From Streptomyces sp. NBC_01262 (GTDB lineage Bacteria > Actinomycetota > Actinomycetes > Streptomycetales > Streptomycetaceae): a DNA stretch of 64,000 bases. The stretch spans positions 2,584,501-2,648,500 of the forward strand of contig NZ_CP108462.1 in the NCBI RefSeq assembly GCF_036226365.1, read 5' to 3'. The notes beneath the pieces were generated by a model. The model had not been told where the DNA came from. It searched no databases and saw only the letters and a program-made list of their open reading frames with translations. A program made the position numbers and the translations under genes. Numbering within the stretch: position 1 is the first letter of the stretch; the number at the start of each line of letters is the position of its first letter. Shown here piece after piece: positions 36,309 through 43,760 of the stretch.

Positions 36309-36967
36309 CGATCCGTGTGGTGGTGGCCGACGACCAGGAACTGGTGCGCAGCGGCTTCGCGATGATCCTGGACGCACAGCCCGACATCGAGGTCGTCGCC
36401 GAGGCGGGCGACGGCGCGGCAGCGGTGGAGGCGGTCCGCCGCCACTCCCCCGAGGTCGCCCTGCTCGACATCCGGATGCCCGGCATGGACGGCATCGAGG
36501 CCTGTCGTGCGATCTGCGCCGCATGCGCATGCCGTGTGGTCATGCTGACCACCTTCGACTCCGACGAGTACGTCCACGAGGCACTGCACGCCGGTGCCAG
36601 CGGCTTCCTCCTCAAGGACGTCCGCCGCGACGATCTCGTGCACGCCGTACGGGTCGTGGCGGCCGGCGACTCGCTGCTGGCCCCCTCCGTGGCCCGGCGG
36701 CTGGTCACCGACTACACCCGGCGCGGACGGCGCCCCTCCCCCGACCACCACCGACTCGACGTGCTGACCCCCCGGGAGCGCGAGACCCTGCAACTGCTCG
36801 GCCGGGGGCTGTCCAACGCCGAGATCGCCGGGATTCTGGTGGTGAGCGAGCACACCGTCAAGACGCATGTCAGCAGCGTCCTGTCGAAACTCGGGCTGCG
36901 CGATCGCGTACAGGCGGCGATCTGCGCGTACGAGACCGGGCTGATCGCCGCCGGAGATCCCCCGTAG
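36305..36967 (+). CDS. LuxR/NarL-type response regulator
   Basis: A 220-aa response regulator. The receiver domain has the acidic pair DDQ near residue 10, phospho-acceptor Asp in LLDIRMPGMDG near 55, Thr in LTTFDSDEY near 83, and Lys in GFLLKDVRR near 104. The C-terminal LuxR HTH has LTPRERETLQLLGRGLSNAE near 155-174. It starts at TTG 36305, preceded by GGGGGTGG, inside the kinase stop codon, so translation is coupled. The ICAACACRV stretch (two cysteines close together before the LTTFD strand) is unusual for the family. Confidence 0.9.
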   Translation: MTIRVVVADDQELVRSGFAMILDAQPDIEVVAEAGDGAAAVEAVRRHSPEVALLDIRMPGMDGIEACRAICAACACRVVMLTTFDSDEYVHEALHAGASGFLLKDVRRDDLVHAVRVVAAGDSLLAPSVARRLVTDYTRRGRRPSPDHHRLDVLTPRERETLQLLGRGLSNAEIAGILVVSEHTVKTHVSSVLSKLGLRDRVQAAICAYETGLIAAGDPP

Positions 36968-37085
36968 GAGGGAGCCGGCCGCCCGGGAAGACCGCTCGCT
37001 CCGGCGATCCGCGGCGGGCCGGTGATCAACAGGATGGGAGTCGTCAGCGAGCAGCACTCACCGACTTCCCCTCCGGAGACCGCAG

Positions 37086-38237
37086 ATGAACTCCCGCACC
37101 CGCCGCACCGCCCTCGCCGCCGCCCTGGCCCTCGCCGTGGTGACCGGCCCTGCCGTCCCCGCCTTCGCCGACGCCCCGGCGACCGCGACCACGTCCGCCT
37201 CCGCGCTGGACACCGCCGCCCTGTGGCAGACCATCGCCGACCTCCCGGCCGACGACGCCACGGCCGCCGTCGTCCGGGTCGGCGGCCGCGACGGCACCTG
37301 GCGCGGTGTCAGCGGCGTCCACGACATCGCGACCGGCCGCAAGGCCATCGCCGACGGCCGCTTCCGGGCAGGCAGCGTCACCAAGGTCTTCACGGCCTCC
37401 GTCGTCCTCCAGCTCGTCGCCGAGCACCGCGTGGCCCTGGACCGTCCCGTACAGGACTACCTGCCGGATCTCTTCCCGGCCGACTGGCCGTCCATCACCG
37501 TCGGCCAGCTGCTCAACCACACCAGCGGCATCCAGCCCGCCGAGACCCCCGGCGGCACCTTCGCCGACTGGTACGCCAACCGCTTCGCCTCCTACACCCC
37601 TCAGGCGCTGGTCGCCTCAGCCACCGCCAAGCCCCTGGAGTTCGCCCCGGGCACCGCGCAGCACTACCTGAACATCAACTACACGGTCCTCGGCCTGCTC
37701 ATCGAGAAGATCACCGGCACCTCCTACGAGCACCAGGTCCAGCGGCGCATCCTCACCCCGCTCCACCTGCGCGACACGTACTTCCCCGGCGACGACCCGC
37801 GCATCCTCGGCCCGCACAACCTCGGCTACCAGACCACCGACTCCGGCCTCGTCGACGTCACCGACTGGAACGTCACCGAGGGCTGGGCCGCCGGCAACAT
37901 CATCTCCAGCGCCGCCGACCTGGAGCGCTTCACCACCGCGCTCTTCAACGGCCGCGTCGTCCCCCGGTCCCAGTTCCAGCACATGCTCCAGGTCCCGGAC
38001 GGCATCGAAGGCGCCGCCTACACCATGGGCATGTCCCGCATCGTGCTCCCCGACGGCACGGTCGCCTACGGCAAGTCCGGCGAGCGCTGGGGCTACTCCA
38101 CGCTCATCGGCGCGACGCTCGATGCGGACGGCCGTATCGACCGCACACTGGTCTTCTCGGTCAACTCCACCGACGCCAAGTCCGAGACCGGCAACCCGCG
38201 CACGCTGCCGATCGTCCTTGCCGCGCTGGAGGGTTAG
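37086..38237 (+). CDS. Secreted serine hydrolase (beta-lactamase class C / DD-carboxypeptidase-like)
   Basis: A 383-aa exported enzyme. The Sec signal peptide (MNSRTRRTALAAALALAVV...) has a likely cleavage after AFADA near residue 29. The nucleophile SxxK motif is GSVTKVF near 98, the second motif is YLNINY near 196 (Y-x-N), and a KSGERWGY element near 320 stands in for the KTG/HxG motif. DD-peptidase or esterase activity is expected; true beta-lactamase activity is not implied. It lies 118 bp downstream of the two-component genes. The start ATG 37086 has GGAG 8 nt upstream. Confidence 0.87.
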   Translation: MNSRTRRTALAAALALAVVTGPAVPAFADAPATATTSASALDTAALWQTIADLPADDATAAVVRVGGRDGTWRGVSGVHDIATGRKAIADGRFRAGSVTKVFTASVVLQLVAEHRVALDRPVQDYLPDLFPADWPSITVGQLLNHTSGIQPAETPGGTFADWYANRFASYTPQALVASATAKPLEFAPGTAQHYLNINYTVLGLLIEKITGTSYEHQVQRRILTPLHLRDTYFPGDDPRILGPHNLGYQTTDSGLVDVTDWNVTEGWAAGNIISSAADLERFTTALFNGRVVPRSQFQHMLQVPDGIEGAAYTMGMSRIVLPDGTVAYGKSGERWGYSTLIGATLDADGRIDRTLVFSVNSTDAKSETGNPRTLPIVLAALEG

Positions 38238-38258
38238 GGGTTAGGGGTTAGGGGTTAG
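38231..38258. repeat. Four perfect copies of GGGTTAG between convergent genes (telomere-like, G-quadruplex-capable)
   Basis: Four exact heptamers GGGTTAG occupy 38231-38258. The first contains the TAG stop of the serine hydrolase, and the last contains (on the complement) the TAA stop of the convergent membrane protein. Four runs of three or more G are separated by TTA loops. Because the unit is 7 nt, stops occur in all three frames on both strands. Confidence 0.9.
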
Positions 38259-38743
38259 GCCGCGAGGCCGTACGTCTCCAGGCGCTTGATCATCCTGCGC
38301 AGGACGTACAGCGGGATGATGCCGAAGACGCCGAACGACATGTCGATCACCGTCCACCAGAGCGGAATCCCCCGGACCGGTCCGCAGATCAGCGCCAGCG
38401 GGATGATCCCCACGCACGCGATCATCCCGAACTCGACCACCCAGATATTGCGGACCGGATCCCGGTACACCCCGTAGAACGCCACCGCGATCACCAGATG
38501 CGCGAACGCCAGCCAGTCCGTCCCGTACAGCACGAACGGGTACTTGGCGTCGGTCGCCTCCAGGCCCTCCCTGACCCGGGCGATCCAGTCGCCCAGGCCG
38601 CCCGGCAGACCCATCCCGTCCAGCCAGCGCACTTCATGGACGAGGGGGAAGGCGGTCAGGCCGCTCAGCACGAGGCAAACGACGAAGACGATCAGCCAGA
38701 CACGTATGCGCCGCTCAAGGACGGCGGCTCTTCGGTCCTCCAT
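38255..38743 (-). CDS. Conserved integral membrane protein
   Basis: A 162-aa protein with four predicted transmembrane helices: IVFVVCLVLSGLTAFPL (near 18-34), WLAFAHLVIAVAFYGVY (near 77-93), FGMIACVGIIPLALICG (near 104-120) and VIDMSFGVFGIIPLYVL (near 131-147). No enzymatic motif is seen. It resembles unnamed membrane proteins common in Streptomyces; the function is unknown. The start is ATG 38743. Its stop codon is part of the GGGTTAG repeat array. Confidence 0.75.
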   Translation of the reverse strand: MEDRRAAVLERRIRVWLIVFVVCLVLSGLTAFPLVHEVRWLDGMGLPGGLGDWIARVREGLEATDAKYPFVLYGTDWLAFAHLVIAVAFYGVYRDPVRNIWVVEFGMIACVGIIPLALICGPVRGIPLWWTVIDMSFGVFGIIPLYVLRRMIKRLETYGLAA

Positions 38744-38786
38744 GTTCGCGAGCGTACGCCCGCCTGGGCAGGGGCTTTGCGCCGGG

Positions 38787-39331
38787 TCAGTCGTCCTCGA
38801 AGTCGTCCGTGGTGAGGGTCAGTCCCACGACGGTGTCGGTGAGGTCGAGCGGCTTGCCGAAGGTGACCGTCACCTCGTCCTTGTACTCGCCGTCCACCGG
38901 ATTGGTGAACAGGCGGCACCGCCGGGTGTACGGGTCGACGATCAGGTAGACGCCGGTCCCGGCCTCTGCGTAGACCGCCTTCTTCGGACCGTAGTCGTTG
39001 ACGGCGGTGGGCTTGGAGATGACCTCCAGCACGAACTCGATGTCGTCGTAGGCGTACTGCCCCTGGTCGTCCTTCTCGGCGCCCTCTTTGAGGGCCGCGA
39101 GGTCAGGGCAGAACCCGTTGAGGTAACACCCGGGAAGTCGTACCGGACGTCCGACGAGAGCCGCTTCCTCGCGTAGTGGGCGCGAAGCTGTTCCGCAATG
39201 TTGAAGATGATGTCCCAATGCTGCCCGTGTTGCGGCGACAGGAAGATGGAACCCCCGACGATCTCGACCTTGTACCCCTCGGAGACCGGCATCTGCTCCA
39301 GACGGTCGAACAGCACGTCCAGAGTCAGCAT
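38787..39331 (-). pseudogene. Uma2-family (DUF820) nuclease-fold gene, frameshifted
   Basis: The Uma2 family has a PD-(D/E)XK-like fold of uncertain function and is expanded in Streptomyces. The N-terminal half reads MLTLDVLFDRLEQMPVSEGY from ATG 39331 to VRYDFPG. The C-terminal half continues in another frame as YLNGFCPDL, then FVLEVISKPT and EAGTGVYLIVDPYTRR, down to the stop at 38787. The frames join at 39126-39129, where an extra AC dinucleotide is present; removing it restores one reading frame of about 180 codons with the expected family sequence. It is either a recent slippage mutation or a sequencing error. Confidence 0.8.
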
Positions 39332-39446
39332 TTCACTCTCGGCTATTTCGATCCTGTCGGTCAGCGTTCCGCGCAGCCGAGCAGTCCAACGATACGACCG
39401 GGGGCTGGGTCACGCCCGTGACCTGGCCCCCGGTCGCGTTGCCGGA

Positions 39447-40883
39447 TCAGGCGTCCAGGGAGGTCATGACGTGCTTGATGCGGGTGTAGTCCTCGAAGCC
39501 GTACGCGGACAGGTCCTTGCCGTAGCCGGACTTCTTGAAGCCGCCGTGGGGCATCTCCGCGACCAGCGGGATGTGGGTGTTGATCCACACACACCCGAAG
39601 TCCAGCCGCTTGGACATCCGCATCGCCCGCCCATGGTCCTTGGTCCACACCGAGGACGCCAGCGCGTAGTCCACGCCGTTGGCCCACTCCACCGCCTGGT
39701 CCTCGTCGGTGAAGCGCTGGACGGTGATGACGGGGCCGAAGACCTCGTTCTGGATGATCTCGTCATCCTGCTTCAACCCGGACACCACGGTGGGGGCGTA
39801 GAAGTAGCCGACCTCACCGACCCGGTGACCGCCGGACTCGATCTTGGCGTGCGCGGGCAGCCGCTCGATGAAACCGGTGACCTGGGCGAGCTGGTTGGCG
39901 TTGTTCAACGGCCCGTACAGCACGTCCTCGTCATCGGCCGCGCCGGTCTTGGTGTCGGCAGCCGCCTTGGCCAGCGCCGCCACGAACTCGTCGTGGATGG
40001 CCTCCTGGACCAGCACGCGGGTGGCGGCGGTGCAGTCCTGACCCGCGTTGAAGTAACCGGCCACCGCGATGTCCTCCACCGCCTTGGCGATATCGGTGTC
40101 GGAGAAGACGACGACCGGGGCCTTGCCGCCCAGTTCCAGGTGGACGCGCTTGACGTCCTTGGCGGCGGATTCGGCGACCTGCATGCCCGCGCGCACCGAA
40201 CCGGTGATCGAGGCCATCGCCGGGGTCGGGTGCTCCACCATCGCGCGGCCGGTGTCCCGGTCACCGCAGATGACATTGAAGACACCCGCCGGCAGCACGG
40301 AACCGAGGATCTCGGCGAGCAGCACGGTGGAGGCCGGGGTGGTGTCCGAGGGCTTCAACACCACCGTGTTGCCCGCGGCGATGGCCGGGGCGAACTTCCA
40401 CACGGCCATCATCATCGGGTAGTTCCAGGGCGCGACCTGCGCGCACACCCCGACGGGCTCGCGGCGGACGATGGAGGTCATGTTCTCCATGTACTCCCCC
40501 GCCGAGCGGCCCTCCAGCAGACGGGCGGCACCGGCGAAGAAGCGGATCTGGTCGACCATCGGCGGCACCTCCTCACTCGCGGTGAGGCCCAGCGGCTTGC
40601 CGGTGTTCTCGCTCTCCACCGTCACGAGCTCATCCGCCCGCGCCTCGATGGCGTCGGCGATCTTCAGCAGGGCCTTCTGCCGCTCGGAGGGCGTGGTGTC
40701 GCGCCAGGCCGGGAACGCCGCGGCGGCGGCGGCCATCGCCGCGTCCACATCGGCGGCTGCGGACAGCGGGGCGGTCGCGTACACCTCGCCCGTGGCCGGG
40801 TTGACCACATCCGTGGTCCGCCCGTCAGCGGCGTCGCGGAATTCTCCGTTGATGTAGTTGCGCAGATTACGGAGCTCGCTCAC
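39447..40883 (-). CDS. Gamma-aminobutyraldehyde dehydrogenase paralogue
   Basis: A 478-aa aldehyde dehydrogenase closely similar to the one at 27547. Motifs are QVAPWNYPMMMAVWKFAPA near 145-163, VHLELGGKAPVVV with the general-base Glu near 250, NAGQDCTAATRV with catalytic Cys near 282, and EMPHGGFKKSGYGKDLS near 447-463. It is divergent from an Lrp/AsnC regulator and close to an omega-aminotransferase. A transaminase route putrescine to 4-aminobutanal to GABA (or the same with cadaverine or diaminopropane) is the natural reading. GTG 40883 is chosen for the GGGAGAGG 5 nt upstream. Confidence 0.88.
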   Translation of the reverse strand: MSELRNLRNYINGEFRDAADGRTTDVVNPATGEVYATAPLSAAADVDAAMAAAAAAFPAWRDTTPSERQKALLKIADAIEARADELVTVESENTGKPLGLTASEEVPPMVDQIRFFAGAARLLEGRSAGEYMENMTSIVRREPVGVCAQVAPWNYPMMMAVWKFAPAIAAGNTVVLKPSDTTPASTVLLAEILGSVLPAGVFNVICGDRDTGRAMVEHPTPAMASITGSVRAGMQVAESAAKDVKRVHLELGGKAPVVVFSDTDIAKAVEDIAVAGYFNAGQDCTAATRVLVQEAIHDEFVAALAKAAADTKTGAADDEDVLYGPLNNANQLAQVTGFIERLPAHAKIESGGHRVGEVGYFYAPTVVSGLKQDDEIIQNEVFGPVITVQRFTDEDQAVEWANGVDYALASSVWTKDHGRAMRMSKRLDFGCVWINTHIPLVAEMPHGGFKKSGYGKDLSAYGFEDYTRIKHVMTSLDA

Positions 40884-40974
40884 TGCAACCTCTCCCTGTC
40901 CTGTGTCCGATCGGTGAGACAGAGCCCAGCCTAGCCGTAACACTGCCGTATTCGACATACCTGCCACTCCGAAA

Positions 40975-40994
40975 CAATGGAATCCGCGTCATTG
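40975..40994. promoter_or_regulatory. Inverted repeat in the Lrp/aldehyde dehydrogenase divergent promoter
   Basis: CAATG and CATTG are arms separated by 10 bp in a locally AT-rich stretch, midway between two divergent genes. Lrp/AsnC proteins bind degenerate palindromes of about 15 bp, so this could be an autoregulatory site. The arms are short, so the call is tentative. Confidence 0.35.
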
Positions 40995-41065
40995 GACCCT
41001 CTTGGCCACGAATTTCATCGATCGGGGGTTGCGTGACGGCCGACCTCTCATGCAGAGTGGGGCAC

Positions 41066-41560
41066 GTGGCCACTCGCACTCCGGATCCCAAGAGCACAGC
41101 CAATGGCACCGCTCCGGCGATCGACTCCGTCTCCAAGGCGATCATCGAACAGCTGCAGGAGGACGGCCGCCGTCCTTACGCCGCCATCGGCAAGGCCGTG
41201 GGCCTTTCCGAAGCGGCCGTGCGACAGCGCGTCCAGAAGCTGCTCGATCTGGGCGTCATGCAGATCGTCGCCGTCACCGACCCCCTCACCCTGGGGTTCC
41301 GTCGGCAGGCGATGGTCGGCGTCAACGTCCAGGGCGACATCGACCCCGTCGCCGACGCGCTGGCCGAGATGGAAGAGGTCGACTATGTCGTCGTCACCGC
41401 CGGCTCCTTCGATCTGCTGATCGAGGTCGTCTGCGAGGACGACGATCACCTTCTGGAGACCATCAACAAGCGGATCCGCACGCTGCCCGGCGTGCGGTCC
41501 ACCGAGAGCTTCGTCTACATGAAGCTCCGGAAGCAGACCTACACCTGGGGAACCAGATAG
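41066..41560 (+). CDS. Lrp/AsnC-family transcriptional regulator
   Basis: A 164-aa regulator. The N-terminal HTH (about 20-65) has IIEQLQEDGRRPYAAIGKAV then LSEAAVRQRVQKLLDLGVM. The RAM ligand-binding domain follows, with VVVTAGSFDLLIEVVCEDD and LPGVRSTESFVYMKL. Such proteins sense amino acids or amines. It ends 2 bp before the aminotransferase gene and is divergent from the aldehyde dehydrogenase, so both are probable targets. GTG 41066 (VATRTPDPKS) is preferred; GTG 41033 is an in-frame alternative adding 11 residues. Confidence 0.9.
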   Translation: MATRTPDPKSTANGTAPAIDSVSKAIIEQLQEDGRRPYAAIGKAVGLSEAAVRQRVQKLLDLGVMQIVAVTDPLTLGFRRQAMVGVNVQGDIDPVADALAEMEEVDYVVVTAGSFDLLIEVVCEDDDHLLETINKRIRTLPGVRSTESFVYMKLRKQTYTWGTR

Positions 41561-41562
41561 CC

Positions 41563-42927
41563 ATGACGAACGCGGACCTCTCCAAGACCGCGTACGACCA
41601 CCTGTGGATGCACTTCACCCGCATGTCGTCGTACGAGAACGCCCCTGTGCCGACCATCGTGCGCGGCGAGGGCACGTACATCTACGACGACAAGGGCAAG
41701 CGCTACCTCGACGGCCTGTCCGGCCTCTTCGTCGTCAACGCCGGCCACGGTCGCCACGAGCTCGCCGAGGCCGCCTACAAGCAGGCCCAGGAGCTCGCCT
41801 TCTTCCCGGTGTGGAGCTACGCCCACCCCAAGGCCGTCGAGCTGGCCGCGCGGCTGGCGGACTACGCCCCCGGCGACCTCAACAAGGTCTTCTTCACCAC
41901 CGGCGGCGGCGAGGCCGTCGAGACCGCCTGGAAGCTCGCCAAGCAGTACTTCAAGCTGGTCGGCAAGCACACCAAGTACAAGGTCATCTCGCGGGCCGTC
42001 GCCTACCACGGCACCCCGCAGGGCGCCCTGTCCATCACCGGCCTGCCGGCTCTCAAGGCCCCCTTCGAGCCGCTGGTCCCCGGCGCGCACAAGGTGCCCA
42101 ACACCAACATCTACCGCGCCCCGATCCACGGCGACGACCCCGTGGCCTTCGGCCGCTGGGCCGCCGACCAGATCGAGCAGGAGATCCTCTTCGAGGGCCC
42201 GGAGACCGTCGCGGCCGTCTTCCTGGAGCCCGTGCAGAACGCCGGCGGCTGCTTCCCGCCGCCGCCCGGCTACTTCCAGCGGGTGCGCGAGATCTGCGAC
42301 AAGTACGACGTGCTGCTGGTCTCGGACGAGGTCATCTGCGCCTTCGGGCGGCTCGGCACCATGTTCGCCTGCGACAAGTTCGACTACGTCCCGGACATGA
42401 TCACCTGCGCGAAGGGCATGACCTCCGGGTACTCCCCCATCGGCGCCTGCATCATCTCCGACCGCATCGCCGAGCCGTTCTACAAGGGCGAGAACACCTT
42501 CCTGCACGGCTACACCTTCGGCGGCCACCCGGTCTCGGCCGCCGTCGGCATCGCCAACCTCGACATCTTCGAGCGCGAGGGCCTCAACCAGCACGTGCTC
42601 GACAACGAGGGCGCCTTCTTCGACACCCTCAAGAAGCTCCAGGACCTCCCGATCGTCGGCGACGTGCGCGGGAACGGCTTCTTCTACGGCATCGAGCTGG
42701 TGAAGGACAAGGCCACGAAGGAGACCTTCACCGACGAGGAGACCGAGCGCGTCCTCTACGGTTTCCTCTCCAAGGCCCTGTACGACAACGGCCTGTACTG
42801 CCGTGCCGACGACCGTGGCGACCCGGTCGTGCAGCTCGCGCCGCCGCTGATCTCCGACCAGGCCGTCTTCAACGAGATCGAGGGCATCCTGCGCTCGGTG
42901 CTCACGGAGGCCTGGACCAAGCTCTGA
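41563..42927 (+). CDS. Omega-amino acid/putrescine--pyruvate-type class III aminotransferase
   Basis: A 454-aa PLP aminotransferase. The PLP lysine is in MITCAKGMTSGYSPIGACI near residue 284. Other segments are FTTGGGEAVETAWKLAKQY near 111-129, VAYHGTPQGALSITG near 147-161, and SDEVICAFGRLGTMF near 255 with the cofactor Asp. It belongs to the omega-amine:pyruvate branch rather than GabT. Its position beside an aminobutyraldehyde dehydrogenase suggests diamine or omega-amino acid substrates; beta-alanine is an alternative. ATG 41563 lies 2 bp after the Lrp stop, so both are translated from one message. Confidence 0.87.
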   Translation: MTNADLSKTAYDHLWMHFTRMSSYENAPVPTIVRGEGTYIYDDKGKRYLDGLSGLFVVNAGHGRHELAEAAYKQAQELAFFPVWSYAHPKAVELAARLADYAPGDLNKVFFTTGGGEAVETAWKLAKQYFKLVGKHTKYKVISRAVAYHGTPQGALSITGLPALKAPFEPLVPGAHKVPNTNIYRAPIHGDDPVAFGRWAADQIEQEILFEGPETVAAVFLEPVQNAGGCFPPPPGYFQRVREICDKYDVLLVSDEVICAFGRLGTMFACDKFDYVPDMITCAKGMTSGYSPIGACIISDRIAEPFYKGENTFLHGYTFGGHPVSAAVGIANLDIFEREGLNQHVLDNEGAFFDTLKKLQDLPIVGDVRGNGFFYGIELVKDKATKETFTDEETERVLYGFLSKALYDNGLYCRADDRGDPVVQLAPPLISDQAVFNEIEGILRSVLTEAWTKL

Positions 42928-42939
42928 GCGGTCCCCCGA

Positions 42940-42999
42940 AACGACACGAACGGGGCCCGGCGGCGCGCATTGCGTGCCCCGGGCCCCGTCCGCGTCGTT
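42940..42999 (+). terminator. Long hairpin terminator after the aminotransferase gene
   Basis: A 21-nt left arm (42940-42960, starting AACGACACG) pairs with 42979-42999 at 19 of 21 positions, closing an 18-nt loop. It begins 13 bp after the aminotransferase stop. There is no long T-run, as is usual in Streptomyces. It ends 8 bp before the ABC gene start, so it should separate the two transcription units. Confidence 0.75.
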
Positions 43000-43007
43000 C
43001 ACCCGGT

Positions 43008-43760
43008 GTGGCAAAAGTGAACATCGCGGCCGTGGCCCCACCGGACAACGACGTGCTGTGGGCCCGCGCCCTGCGGCACACGTACAACGGCTCACCCGCG
43101 CTCCTCGGCGTGTCGATCGGCGTGCGCGAGGGGGAGATCCTGGGCGTTCTCGGCCCGCACGGCGCGGGCAAGAGCACGCTGCTGCGCTGCCTGGCCGGAG
43201 ACCTGCTGCCGGAGCAGGGCGAGGTGTGGTTCAACAGCGCCCCGGTCCACACCCTGCGCCGGGCGGCCCGCGAGCGGCTGCGCCGCGAGCGCTTCGGGTG
43301 GATCGGGGCGAGCGCGCAACTGCTCCCGGAGCTGACGGTGCGCGAGAACACGGCGCTGCCGCTGCTCCTGCGCGGCACCGCGCACCGCAAGGCGAAGGAC
43401 ACCGCCCAGGAGTGGCTGGAGCGCCTCGACATCGGCGCGCTCGCGCGCAAGCGGCCGGCGCAACTGCTGCAGGCGGAGCGGCAGCGGGTGGCGATCGCGC
43501 GGGCACTGGCGAACCGGCCCGAGGTGGTGTTCGCCGACGAGCCGACAGCGCCGCTGCACCGCGCGGACCGCGCGCAAGTGCTGCGCATGCTGGTCAGCGC
43601 CGCGCGCTCGCACGGCATCACGGTGGTGCTGGCCAGCGGCGACCCGGAGGTGGTGGAGCAGGCCGACCGGGTCGTCATGCTCGCCGACGGGCGCCTGGTG
43701 TCCGGCCTGCCGCAGCAGGAGAACCGGGAAGGCGCCGCGCCGTGCTCAGCCTCCGTGTAG
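43008..43760 (+). CDS. Degenerate ABC transporter ATP-binding protein
   Basis: A 250-aa protein with the ABC ATPase fold of the MacB/LolD kind. Walker A GPHGAGKST (near 47-55) and Walker B VVFADEPT (near 176) are intact. The signature LSGGQ is replaced by LLQAE (before RQRVAIARAL), the D-loop SALD-type segment by APLH, the H-loop VTHD by ASGD, and the Q-loop glutamine is missing in GWIGASAQLLPELT. It may bind but not efficiently hydrolyse ATP. GTG 43008 is assumed as start; GTG 43017 is possible. It overlaps the membrane partner gene by 19 bp. Confidence 0.83.
   Translation: MAKVNIAAVAPPDNDVLWARALRHTYNGSPALLGVSIGVREGEILGVLGPHGAGKSTLLRCLAGDLLPEQGEVWFNSAPVHTLRRAARERLRRERFGWIGASAQLLPELTVRENTALPLLLRGTAHRKAKDTAQEWLERLDIGALARKRPAQLLQAERQRVAIARALANRPEVVFADEPTAPLHRADRAQVLRMLVSAARSHGITVVLASGDPEVVEQADRVVMLADGRLVSGLPQQENREGAAPCSASV

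Noticed and set aside
37086..38237. Antibiotic-resistance beta-lactamase
   Set aside because: SxxK and Y-x-N motifs are shared with DD-peptidases and esterases; nothing specific for beta-lactam hydrolysis is seen.
38231..38258. GGGTTAG array considered as evidence for a linear replicon end
   Set aside because: It is internal, only 28 bp long, and Streptomyces telomeres are palindromic GC-rich ends with terminal proteins, not this repeat.
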